In this document: one piece after another, positions 34,317-44,930 of the stretch
Numbering within the stretch: position 1 is the first letter of the stretch
Layout of the letters: each line of letters opens with the position of its first letter
Translations under genes and position numbers: made by a program
Notes under the pieces: model-generated
Database searches by the model: none
What the model was told of the DNA's origin: nothing
Seen by the model: only the letters and a program-made list of their open reading frames with translations
Origin: Takakia lepidozioides
Lineage: Eukaryota > Streptophyta > Takakiopsida > Takakiales > Takakiaceae
NCBI GenBank assembly: GCA_030704615.1
Contig: CM060733.1
Coordinates: 45,816,001 to 45,880,000, forward strand
Reading direction: 5' to 3'
Length of the DNA: 64,000 bases

Positions 34317-34940
34317 TGTCGTGGCCCTTTGCCTTGAGGGCAGGGGGTCGGGACACATGAGGGGCTGCCCCTGTGGTGGGGGCAGTGGCAGCGATAGGTA
34401 CGGGGGGCTGAAGCACCCTTGAGTGCCCAAAGCACTCAAGGAGGCGGAGGTGCTCACTAGGTGGAGCCCCGCACACCGGGATGCGGTGGGGGTGGCTTCA
34501 CAAAGGGGTGGTGGTAGCTTAGCGGGACTTAGTGGGGGTGGCATAGGACTCACATTGGGGCGAAGACCTCGTGGTGGGAGTCGTGGGGAGTCTTGGGACT
34601 CATCACGGTCCATAGGGGCCGTGGTGGGTGGGCCAAGACTCACCGCGACTCATCACCGGGAGTCGAGGGTTTTCGTGGTGGTTCGCCATAAAATGGCATG
34701 GTTGTTTGTGAAACCCCTGCGGACAGCTACATAAGTATATATAGGGAGTAGTAACCCCGAGAACGGTGCAAGCCCGTTGGTGACCAAAAACTAGTGAGTA
34801 AGCGAGCGAGCCGGAAAGCGACCAAAGAGTGGGGAGCTGTTCCGGACTGCCAACTACCAAAGGGAATTCCCGCTGGGCCCAAATCGGTGGAGGGTTCTTT
34901 GGGAGATCAAAGGGGGACCGTTATGGCCGCTCCAAGTTGG
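34317..34940 (+). repeat. 3' long terminal repeat, truncated
   Basis: It starts TGTCG and follows the 5' LTR with roughly ten visible differences, then stops matching after CCAAGTTGG at 34940. The last 88 bp of the 5' LTR (28700-28787) have no counterpart. A deletion or a recombination junction with the following sequence is the likely cause. Confidence 0.88.
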
Positions 34941-35329
34941 AAATGCAAACCGCAGGGTAGGCAGTACAACACACGTGGATGCATATGTGAAGCATAACAA
35001 TTATTGCGAATCTGCAAGTACTGCTCAAAATTGAACTAGCATTAGATTTCTACGGCACTTCCGAATTTGAAAGAATGCAAGAAGGCTGCCATGTATTGGC
35101 AGGCGGCGAAGTACATCTGACATATATCACAAGTACATGCAACGGATGTATTTTTTTTCTACCACTTTTTTTCTTGGACAATACAAAGACGCCCAAATGG
35201 ATGAATTCCGTTCGCACATAATGATGATACCCGCATCCAAATACGGTAAACAATGTCCAATTTTTATTTTGGATACATGCCAAAGCAACCCTTGTTGCAA
35301 ACGTCAAACTGGAGAGCTCTAGAGGCAGT

Positions 35330-35791
35330 ATAGGGAGCCCTTGTTTCCACCGGAGGAGGAAGAGAAGGAAGTCGTTATACTTTACGAGCACTAGGGACAG
35401 GAATAGAGCCAGATATAGAATGAGGATGGAAAGAGTAGACGAAGAGGAAAAGGAGGAAGAAGAGGGCAAAGAGGAAAGTTTGGCGATGGAAGAGCAGGAT
35501 TCTGGAGAAGAACAGCAGCCCGCCATACTTCCAAGAACAGGTGAGGAGGAGACTGCATCCGAGGGAGAGACGGACGCCGAAGATGATGTTGATGCTGGCC
35601 TCACGAAGAAGCAGATAGTGGAAAAGAGGATGGGGGAGATGCTCCAGAACATGCTCGGCGTAGAAAGCAGTCCGAAGCGCAAAGGGTCTCCGGCGATTGG
35701 GGAGTCTTCTGGAGCACCCCCAAAAAAAGTACAAGTGATGTCCAAACCTACTTGGAAGCTCAAACAGAGGGCGGCAACGCACACTGTTTGA
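35330..35791 (+). pseudogene. Acidic N-terminal segment of second ParB-like gene copy (tentative)
   Basis: An open frame rich in Glu, Asp, Lys and Ser (main part 35420-35791) with KKQIVEKRMGEMLQNML and SSPKRKGSP phrases. The composition resembles the disordered N-terminus of the ParB/methyltransferase-like gene at 20.0-20.75 kb. The frame runs directly into the first unit of 116-bp array B, so the array interrupts or extends it. Assignment to the same gene as 38291-38891 rests on order and composition only. Confidence 0.3.
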
Positions 35792-38240
35792 GACCCACAT
35801 TTGTGCTTCATTTTTGATGTGAAAATCGGACAATTGGGCCTCTTTGTCTGGTTCAATTCACCACTGACTGGAATCTCAAACAGTGTGCGGCAACGCACAA
35901 AGTTTCAGACCCCATTTGTGCTTGTCTTTTTTATATGAAAATCGCCTACATACGGCATCTCTCTCTGGTTCAATCCACCCGTATTAAGAAGCTCAAACAG
36001 TGTGCGGCAACGCAACCGCTTGAGCCCCAACTTTGTGCTTGTTTTTTTTGATACGGAAATCGGCCCCAAAACGGGCCTGTCTGTCTGGTTCAATCCTCCA
36101 CTATTTGGAAGCTCAAACAGTGCGCGGCAACGCACACTGCTTGAGCCCCCCTTCTCATTGTTTTTTTCACATCAAAACCGTGCACACAGGGGCCTCTCTG
36201 TAAGGTTCATTCCACCCCTACTTGGAAGCTCAAACAGTGTACGACAACGTACACTGTTTGAACCCCTACTTGACATTATGTTTTCATGTTAAAATCGGCC
36301 ACAAAGGGCATCTCTGTCAAGTTCAATCCACACTTACCTGGCAGCTCAAACAGTGTGCGTCAACGCACACTGTTTGAGCCCCCCTTTGCCTTGTTTTTTG
36401 GTGCGGAAATCGTGCACACAGGCCCACTCCGGCAGGTTGAATCCACACTTACCAGGCAGCTCAAAGAGTGTGCGTGAACGCACACTATTTGAGCCCCCTT
36501 CTCATTGTTTGTTTGATGTCAAAATCGGCCACACAAGGCATTTGTTTTGAGGTACAACCACAATTACCTAGCAGCTCAAACAGTGTACGTCAATGCACAC
36601 TGTTTGAGCCCCCCTTCTCATTGTTTGTTTCATGTTAAAATCGGCCACATAGGGCATGTGTTTTGAGGTTGAACCACAATTACCTGGCAGCTCAAACAGT
36701 GTGCATCAACGCACACTGTTTGAGCCCCCCTTCTCATTGTTTGTTTCATGTCAAAATCTGCCACATAGGGCATTTGTTTTGAGGTTCAATCCACACTTAC
36801 CTAGCAGCTCAAACAGTGTGCGTCAACGCACACTGTTTGAGCCCCTCTTCTCATTGTTTGTTTCATGTTAAAATTGGCCACATAGGGCATGTGTTTTGAG
36901 GTACAACCACAATTACCTGGCAGCTCAAAGAGTGTGCGTCAACGCACACTGTTTGAGCCCCCCTTCTCATTGTTTAATTCATGTAAGAATCGGCCACATA
37001 TGGCATCTCTGACAGGCTGAATCCACACTTAAGTGGCAGCTCAAACAGTGTGCGTCAACGCACACTGTTTGAGCCCCCCTTCTCATTGTGTGTTTCATGT
37101 CAAAATCGGCCACATAGGGCATTTCTTTTGAGGTTGAACCACAATTACCTGGCAGCTCAAACAATGTGCGTCAATGCACACTGTTTGAGCCCCCCCTTCT
37201 CATTGTGTAATTCATGTAAAAATCGGCCACATATGGCATCTCTGATAGGCTGAATCCACACTTAAGTGGCAGCTCAAACTGTGTGTGTCAACACACACTG
37301 TTTGAGCCCCTGTTTTGCCTTGTTTTCTGGTGTGGAAATGTTGCACACAAGGCCACTCTGGCATGTTCAATCCACCCTTTATTGGAAGCTCAAACATTGT
37401 GCGGGAACGCACACCGTTTGAGCCCCCTTTGTCATTGTTTGTTTCATGTGAAAATCGTGCACATAGGGGCCTCTCTGTAAGGTTCATTCCATCCCTATTG
37501 GGGAGCTCAAACTGTGTGCGGCAACGCACACTGTCTGAGCCCGCTATTGTGCTTGTTTTTTGATGTGAAAAACGGCCACATAGGGCCACTCTGCCATGTT
37601 GAATCCACCCCTTATTGGAAGCTCAAACAGTGTGTGGCAACGCACACTATTTGAGCCCCTTTGGCATTGCTTGTTCGGCCACCATGGGCCCACTCTACAG
37701 GTTGTAAATACCCCTCATTGGAAGCTCGAACAGTGTGCGGCACGCACACTGTCTGAGCCCCCTTTTGTGCCTGTTTTTTGATTTGAAAATCGGCCACTCA
37801 TAGCCACTATGCCATGTTCAAATCACCCCTTATTGGAAGCTCAAACAGTGTGCGGCAACGCACACTGTTTGAGCCCCCTTTTTTGCTTGTTTTTTGATGA
37901 GAAAATCGGGCACCTAGGGCCACTCTAGCAGGTTGAATCCACCCCTTATGGGAAGCTTGTTTTTCATGTTCAAAACGGCCACAAATGGCATCTCTCTCAG
38001 GTTCAATCCACACTTACCTGGCAGCTCAAACAGTGTGCGGCAACGCACACTGTTTGAACGTCATTGTTTTTTTCATGTGAAAATCGTGCACACAAGGGCC
38101 TCTCTATAAGGTTCATTCCACCCCTATTTGGAAGCTCAAACTGTGTGCGGCAACGCGCTCTGTTTTTGGCCCGCACAATGCTTGTTTTTTCATGTGAAAT
38201 TGGGCTACATCGGGCCTGCCTGCCATGCTCAAAACACCAT
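35760..38240. repeat. 116-bp palindrome-bearing tandem array B
   Basis: About twenty-one units with palindrome centres near 35777, 35886, 36001, 36121, 36237, 36354, 36472, 36585, 36702, 36820, 36934, 37049, 37168, 37283, 37400, 37519, 37632, 37736, 37850, 38037 and 38148. The average period is 116 bp. The palindrome is the same as in array A (CAAACAGTGTGCGT / ACGCACACTGTTTG) but here extended to CTCAAACAG...CTGTTTGAG, while array A has ACCAAACAG. The spacer also resembles array A (AAATCGGCCACA against AAATGGGCCACA). The two arrays are subfamilies of one repeat. Confidence 0.9.
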
Positions 38241-38290
38241 CTGTTCTTGCCTCTCTCTTATATCAATTTGAATGAACAACCGTGTAGGAT

Positions 38291-38891
38291 ACGATGCAAA
38301 TGGTGGCGGATGAGAACCCTTCGGGGGAGGGGAAGGAGATCATTGCTGATGTGGACGATGAGTTCTATGAAAGCAAAGCCGCTGAGATGCGGGGGGGTCA
38401 GAAGGCAAACTCTCAGCTTGTGGTGCAAAGTATGCTTGCCCCGGGTGGGAGGTTGAAGATCCCCCTGCGTAGGTTGGTTTCCATGCCCGTCGTTCGTCCA
38501 CCCCTCATTAAGGACATCCTGAAGCTGGAGGCCGAGTTTGTTCATGGGTATTTGGATGGATCCGCAGTCTTTTACATTTTTCTACAAAGGATTACAGAGG
38601 CAATGAGCTCCTTGTGGATGAGTCAATCGTGGACTTCTGGGATCCCATTTGGAGAAAGGTGAACGAATCCTTCGAACTTCTTCTCTCCAGGAAACCTTTG
38701 ACCCAGGCATTCTCAGGGAAGATGTTTCACGTATGGGATGACAACCACCGATTGCTTGCATGGATGGCTGTGATTGGGAGGCTGCACTCATAGGAGGAAG
38801 AGTGACATTACTCTGTTCGATCGATGGTGCTGGATTTTGACGGGAACATGATGGGTCTTCTGACGGCAATGAATGATGTGAACAGGTTGGT
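38291..38891 (+). pseudogene. ParB/Srx-like exon, second broken copy
   Basis: It follows an AG at about 38288. The frame reads an acidic lead, then LKIPLRRLVSMPVVRPP, a helix, and GYLDGSAVFYIF. A frameshift near 38585 leads to DESIVDFWDPIWRKV and FHVWDDNHRLLAWM. This aligns along its length with 21060-21500 of the first copy, including the intron position: GTGAACAG before GTTGGT here, ATCAACTC before GTAAGT there. The motif Trp is intact here (TGG at 38734-38736) where copy 1 has a stop. Further stops occur near 38790 and 38802. No methyltransferase-like half was found downstream. Confidence 0.55.
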
Positions 38892-39152
38892 TTCTCATTC
38901 TACATGTTCCAGTTGTGGTTCCGTGGTTCTTTTGTTCCAGTCCTCTGTTGACGGTTCTTGATTTTCATTCTGACTTTCACATATCATTCTGCAGAGGGAC
39001 GGAGACATCGCATGTCAAAACGAGTCTGGTTCACACACTGTACAGGATACAAAGATCTTGTGCTTGAAATCCGGCCCTCTCGGATGCATCTGGACCCACA
39101 CTCCATCCCTGGCAGCTGACAATGACAGCCTGTTCTAGCAAATAACCCAACC
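38892..39152. other. Spacer, no gene seen
   Basis: Presumed intron or downstream sequence of the second ParB-like copy (an AG followed by GGACGGAGACATCGCATG at about 38997 could begin another decayed exon), then unique sequence. Confidence 0.35.
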
Positions 39153-39720
39153 TTACTTATCACACACTCGTCCTATGCTGAATTGCTCCCACGTCTTTAA
39201 AAACATGATGGGGAGAGAGAGGATGACAAATTCTAAGAAAGCTTTCCGATGCATCTTGTGTCTTCTTTTCTCTGTAACCTTACAGGCATTCACCTTTTTG
39301 CCTCCATTGTCCCACCATTGACTGGTGGTCCAAAAAAATTTCATTCCAAAGCTTCTCCTCATCTCTTTTATCTATTTTCGGATACTTTCCTGTTGCCACA
39401 TTGGCAGTAATATGTCATAATCCAAACCATCATAGATCCACCCAATGAGCTAACTTGCATAAGTCCACATGAAAAATAGTGACGATTCTAAGAAGAGGGC
39501 AAACATGCCAAAACATTGTTGAAGAAGATGGTGCACTCACCACATTGTCCTTGACCTTGTGTCATGAAAGCGGCTAGCTTTTCTTTCACCCACGGAGGAT
39601 TCAACCGACCATCAACCCAAAAGGACCTATTGCGTTTGCTGCTTGTGTCTGTAGTCGGATGATCTAGGATCGGTCTGTGAGAACCACTACGGTGCAGCTC
39701 AGCAGCCATAGATTTAAACA
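39153..39720 (-). pseudogene. Inverted fragment with two partial PDF motifs
   Basis: On the minus strand, 39720-39540 encodes SFWVDGRLNPPWVKEKLAAF, the second half of an OSB-type PDF motif, ending at a GTGAGT donor. Then 39362-39290 encodes EEKLW...F followed by SQWWDN in a second frame, the first half of another PDF motif, ending at AAAAAG before GTGAATG. One extra base in GACCACCAGTCAATGG shifts the frame. Sequence 39170-39450 is an inverted relative of 44010-44320. PDF motifs in OSB proteins bind single-stranded DNA in organelles. No start codon or full gene is visible. Confidence 0.55.
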
Positions 39721-40336
39721 CGGCCTCCTAAGACCAAGCTGACCCGCCCAAATACCTTGTAAACACCAGGTAAATGAATGGACAAACTTACTTCGCATCG
39801 TACATTAAGAAAGTCACACCTTGCAATTGCGGTTGTCCCACCGTTGTGAAGGAACTTCAGAAAACTCATGCCAGCGCTGCTCCATGCTCCACGGTACACC
39901 CTTGTGCCCGAGAATCCGACAGCATCAACATTTTGACAAGTTCCTTTATGGAGGAGTGCTAGTGAGCTTTCAACAACAGCATTCATGCAAGTCGCTTTGG
40001 GCTCCATTAATCCCACACAATCAGGAACATACGAACATGTTCATACTTACACAGTTGGATGCTAAACCAGCTTATATCTGCAGTCTGGAGATTTTAGAGT
40101 TGTGTCTGAAAACATACAGAGATGCCAAGCAAAAGGTACTAAACAAGCTTATGTCTGTAGGGAGCGCCCATGAACGCCCGCGTTATGTGAATGACCGCGC
40201 ACCCCATTAATGCTTCAGTCAGGGGCTTATGAACGGCCAGTGCTAAGCCCCAAGACTACTCATTTTTGCCACTTGGCTAGAGGCCTAGAGGCCTAGAACA
40301 CTAGAGCAGGGTGCCTCGAGCAGACTCGTTCAAGAG

Positions 40337-43300
40337 TTGCCTCCGCGATTGGAAGAGATCAAAGGTATCATGTTCTTGCAGTTCTTGCATGCAGGTGGAG
40401 CAATGAACTTAGACCAGCTATGGCAGGAGTTCTTCTCAGAGCCTTCCCAGCCGTGGGACAACAGGTTTGAGAAGGTGAGGCAATCTCCACTTAGGACTTC
40501 CAGAGGTTGTCAAGGAGGGCTTGCAGCTAAAGTTGGCTTTGTGTACTGAATTGTATCTCCAGTTCATGGAATAATGTCTCCTCACTAAAGGCAATTTCGG
40601 CTCCACCAATAGGCTGTCGTTCCTTGTTGGAAGAGCATGAGAGAAGGTTGTTGCACGTTAATTGAAGCAGTCTTGGAGCTTTGATTGTAGATAGCCTGGT
40701 CTATGCTCAGCTATGGTTGTGGCTGCTCAGCTTCCTTCCTGTGGTTTTTCAGAACCGTCCCAGCTCACCAGCCTTCAGACATAAGTGCACAAAGGAGGCC
40801 CTTTGGATTGATGGTTGGTCGAACCCTGCTTGGGTGGAAGAGCTAGCTGCCATGGAACAAGGTCGAGCTCAATCTGGTGATGGTCCTTATGTCAATGTAC
40901 ACCCAGGAGCTGTAGGCCAAGAATACAACGGGTATTGTGTTGGTGATGATTTAAAGGTTCCAACTCAAACAGAATAAAGTGGTCAGTGTATTTATTCTCA
41001 ATGACTCGTGGATATGTAGCAAGGAGCCTGTACCTATGAAGAGATGTTTCATTGTCGTATGTAGAAATTTGGAGACTTGTTGTGGGTTCTAAGTGTAACT
41101 AAGAGTTGAGTAATGCAGTGTGGCAGGTTGGGATCATGCAAAAACGTTTGTTGGACATCAGACTGGAATCAGGGCTAGAACCTCCACTATCAGCAGTGTT
41201 TTTGGAACAGAACCAAGAGAGGGAGTCAACAAGAGCTCTTTGGGCACTAGTGCACATACAAGGACACTATGTAAGACAGGACAACTGAAAGATGCAGTGC
41301 ATCTGTTGAACAAAGGAGGCATTCACGCAGATTCCAATATTTACATCTGTATCTTGCAAGAGTGCATCAACATGAAAGACCTAGAGAAGGCAAAGCAGGT
41401 GCATGCCCACATGGTCCAAAGTGGCTTCAAGCCAAACATCTTTCTACTGAACACCCTTATTAACATGTATGTCAAGTGTGGGAGCATGGTGGATGCACGG
41501 CATGTGTTTGACAAAATGCCTGAACGAGGTCTGTTTACATGGACTATAATCATGGGAGGGTATGCCAAGCACGGGCATGCTGGTGAAGCTTTGAAAATCT
41601 ATGAGCAAATGCAATGGGAAGGAGTGATTCCTGACAGGGTCACGTTCATTTGTGTCCTGAATGCGTGTGCCAGTTTAGGATCCTTGGACAAGGGCAAAGG
41701 GGTCCATGCTGACATCATCAAAGCCAGAATCGCACCATATATTAATTTGGAGAATACTCTTGTTGGCATGTATGCTAAATGCGGGAGCATGAAGGATGCA
41801 CGTCAAGTGTTTGATAATATGGCTCAACGGGATGTGGTCTCATGGAGTGCAATGATTGCAGGATATGCTCAGCATGGGCATGGCAGGGAGGCTTTTGAGA
41901 TTTATGAGCAAATGCTACTGGCAGGAGTGGCTCCCAACAAGGTTACATTCATTGGCGTTCTCAATGCTTGTGCTACGCTAGGAGCTCTGAAAAGGGGCAG
42001 AGAGGTCCATTCTAACATCATCAAGGCTGGAATTGCATCTTATGTCAATTTAGACAATACCCTTATTGGCATGTATGCCAAATGCAGGAGCATGGAGGAT
42101 GCACGTCAAGTGTTCAACAATATGGCTCAGCGAGATGTGTTCTCATGGAATACCATGATCTCAGGATATGCCCAGCATGGGTATTGTGAAGAGGCTATCC
42201 AGGTCTATGAGCAAATGCAACAGGAAAGGGTGAAGCCCGACAAAGTCACTTTTAATTGTGTTCTCAGTGCGTGTGCCAACCTGGGAGCTCTTGAAAAAGG
42301 CCAAGAGGTCCATGCTGCCATCAGGAAAAGAGGAATTGTGCCAGAGATCATTTTGGAGAACACCCTTGTTGACATGTATGCGAAATGTGGGAGCATGAAG
42401 GATGCTCGTCAAGTGTTTGAGCTTATGGGTCAACGAGATGTGGTCTCATGGAATGTCATGATTGCAGGATATGCCCAACATGGGTATGGTGAAGAGGCTA
42501 TGAAAATTTATGAGCAAATGCACCAGGAAGGGATAATGCCAGACAAAGTTACATTCAGTTCTGTTCTCAGTGCGTGTGCCAGCCTGGGAGCTCTTGAAAA
42601 GGGCAAAGAGATTCATGCTGCCATCAGGAAAGGAGGGATTGCGCCAGATATCATTCTGGAGAATACCCTTGTTGACATGTATGCCAAATGTGGGAGCGTA
42701 AAGGATGCACGTGAAGTGTTCAACAATATGGGTCAGCGAGATGTAGTCTCATGGAATGCTGTTATCACAGGATATGCTCAGCATGGGTGGGGTAGGGAGG
42801 TCCTCCAACTGTTTGAACAAATGCAACAAGAAGGCTTGAAGCCGGACAGTATCACCTTTGTGTCTCTTCTCTCTGCATGTAGCCATGTGGGCCTAGTGCA
42901 TGAAGGCTGTCATTACTTCGATTCCATGAATCGATATCACAAGCTGACTCCTACGGTCGAACACTTTGGCTGCATGGTGGACCTTCTTGGCCGTGCTGGG
43001 CGATTAGGTGAAGCAGAAGACCTGATTAACAACATGCCTATTGAATCAGATGCTAGGGCATGGAGGGCCTTGCTTAGTGCCTGCAGAAGTAACAGGGATG
43101 TGGAGATAGCAGAACGTGCAGCCAAAAACATTCTCGAGAGGGATCCACAGGATGCTACTGCATATGTGATGCTCTCAAACATCTATGCTGTGGTTGGTAG
43201 GTGGGATGATCAAGAAAAGGTAAGAAAATTGATGGAGGTCACAGGTGTCCGGAAGGAGGCTGGACGCAGCTGCATTGAGGTGGACAACCAGGTGCAGACA

Positions 43301-43357
43301 TTCTTTGTAGCAGACAAATTGCATCCAATACCACCTTCATACCATCACTGTGAGTAG
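40337..43357 (+). CDS. PDF-motif/PLS-class pentatricopeptide repeat protein
   Basis: Three exons are proposed. The first ends at 40474 (LWQEFFSEPSQPWDN...FEK before GTGAGG). The second starts at 40753 after TTTTTCAG (FRHKCTKEALWIDG, NPAWVEEL) and completes an OSB-like PDF motif. The third runs from about 41119 to 43357. A join from about 40928 to 41119 would keep phase; this join is inferred. The long exon has about five P-L-S triplets of about 101 residues (NTLVDMYAKCGS, DVVSWN, GYAQHGYGEEA) and an E/E+ tail (VEHFGCMVDLLGRAGRL, GRSCIEV), with no DYW domain. PPR arrays bind specific RNA bases, usually in chloroplasts or mitochondria, for editing or processing. The true N-terminus and targeting peptide lie upstream and are not defined. 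The E tail ends at TGA 43355-43357, inside a good GTGAGT donor context, so a further exon is possible. Confidence 0.8.
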
Positions 43358-44040
43358 ACAAGAGAGAAAGTGCAGCATTCCATACAACATGAGAGACAGG
43401 TGAGGGGAGAGACTACGATATGGAGGGGCTGATAGGAGTGAAGCAGCTGTATTTGTATCCAGCGAAGGCATGCAAGGGCATACCGGTACCTGAGGCCTCC
43501 ATCTTCTCCACGGGTGTGTGCCATCTCCTTTCATTATTTGCACATTGTTTCTTGGGATCTTTGTGGAAATAGCGTAAGCTATTTGTCCTGGGTGAATTGG
43601 CTTGTTTGCTCAGGCAAGTTGAATTATACTGGTCCTGATCTCTGTACATGGTTTTTGAATTTTGAGATACTTTGGTTACTGATGAAGTGAATAATTGGGT
43701 CCAAGTCTTTCTGCTTCTCTCCTTGGGATTTGGCAATTCTGCCCAGCAAGTTTGTAGAAGCATTTTGGTATGTGCAGAAAGCGACTTTCACTAAACAGTA
43801 GGTGAACTTGAAGTTTGCTAGAGGGATTCCTGATGATGTATGTACATGAGATTGTTGGTGGATGCCAATTGATCTATTACTGTTTCCCTGATTCCCAGGC
43901 TTTCATGGAAGCCAGTAGCTGTATGTGCTGTAAGGGCCTGAAGCAACAGTCGTGGGCAGCCACTCACAGTCACAAACAAGTTCCGAGCTGTGAAGTTAAG
44001 ACCATGGTCATGGTGGTCATGGGGTGGATCTTTGGTGGTT
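43358..44040. other. Spacer downstream of the PPR gene
   Basis: No supported gene. The last 60 bases (from about 43985) already belong to the duplicated segment shared with the inverted fragment at 39.17-39.45 kb. Confidence 0.5.
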
Positions 44041-44099
44041 TGGAGTAATTATGACGTATTACTGCCAATGTGGCAACAGGACACCAAAAACTTATAACA

Positions 44100-44930
44100 G
44101 AGATGAGGAGAAGCATTGGGATAAATATTTTTCGGACCCCAGTCAATGGTGGGAAATCAAGGCAAAAAGGTGAGCGCATGTAAGGTTACAGAGAGATGCA
44201 GACAGCAAGATTCATCGCATAGCTTTCTTTGAAATTGTTATCCCCAGCACATTTTAAAGTTGTGGGAGCAATTCAGCATAGGAACTTGTGTATGATAAGT
44301 AAGGTTGCTAGAACAATCTAGGCTGTCAACTGCTAGCATCAAGGTGAGGATCTATACACTACTGGTGCAGAGGCAGGGATAGCTGAAGGAGCCGGGATGG
44401 ATTGTGGTTTTAGATTCATCCAAGAGGGCTGGATTTCAATCACAAGATACCTATTATTCCATGTGGATCGATAGCTACAAAAAACGTACATGGGTAGATG
44501 GTGATCTGGACGCAGTAGCAGCAGCACAGTTGATAAAATCAGGGACCTCCGCCAGGACCACAGCTTCCGAAATAGGACCAAGAGAGGGAGTCCATAATGC
44601 CTCCTCTAGCACTTCTGGGCATGTGAGGATGCTGTGTGAGCAGGGTGGCTGAAAGAGGCTCTACAGACTTTAAGCCGAGGCATTTCAGCAGATTCAGGTA
44701 TGTTTGTCTCTTGTGTTGAGTGCATCAATATGAAAGGCCCGGAAGCTGGAAAGCAAGTGCACCCTCACATCATCCAAAATGGATTCAAGCCAAATGTTTT
44801 TGTACACAACACCCTTGTCAACATGTATGTTAAGTACCATTGTGGATACACACCAAGTGTTCAACAAGATGCCTGAACAAGGTTTGATTACGTGGAATAT
44901 AATGATGGGTGGAGACAAGCCACTTGCTCA
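44100..44930 (+). pseudogene. Broken relative of the PDF-PPR gene
   Basis: The first PDF half is at 44108-44176 (DEEKHWDKYFSDPSQWW), ending AAAAG before GTGAGC. After an intron, 44404-44650 carries the diverged second half and the linker TASEIGPREGV, which matches TEPREGV in the intact gene. A one-base shift at about 44650 gives WLKEALQ and then an L/S-type PPR (CINMKGPEAGKQVH, NTLVNMYVK). A deletion with frameshift near 44837 removes the CGSM part, and the alignment ends after MPEQGLITWNIMMGG near 44916. Only one PPR triplet is left. It is a truncated duplicate lying 0.7 kb downstream of the intact gene in the same orientation. Confidence 0.7.

Larger units (their letters stand above)
28076..34940 (+). 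mobile_element. Ty3/gypsy chromovirus retrotransposon
   Basis: A complete plan: 5' LTR (28076-28787), initiator-Met primer site, gag and pol, a non-coding 3' region, and a 3' LTR truncated at 34940. Pol order is protease, reverse transcriptase, RNase H, integrase, chromodomain, which is diagnostic of Ty3/gypsy chromoviruses. The polyprotein is interrupted by four stop codons and two frameshifts, so this copy cannot move on its own. The left end is inside the last unit of 116-bp array A. Because the right LTR lacks its last 88 bp, no target-site duplication can be seen. Host-genome copy; no restored sequence is given. Confidence 0.93.
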
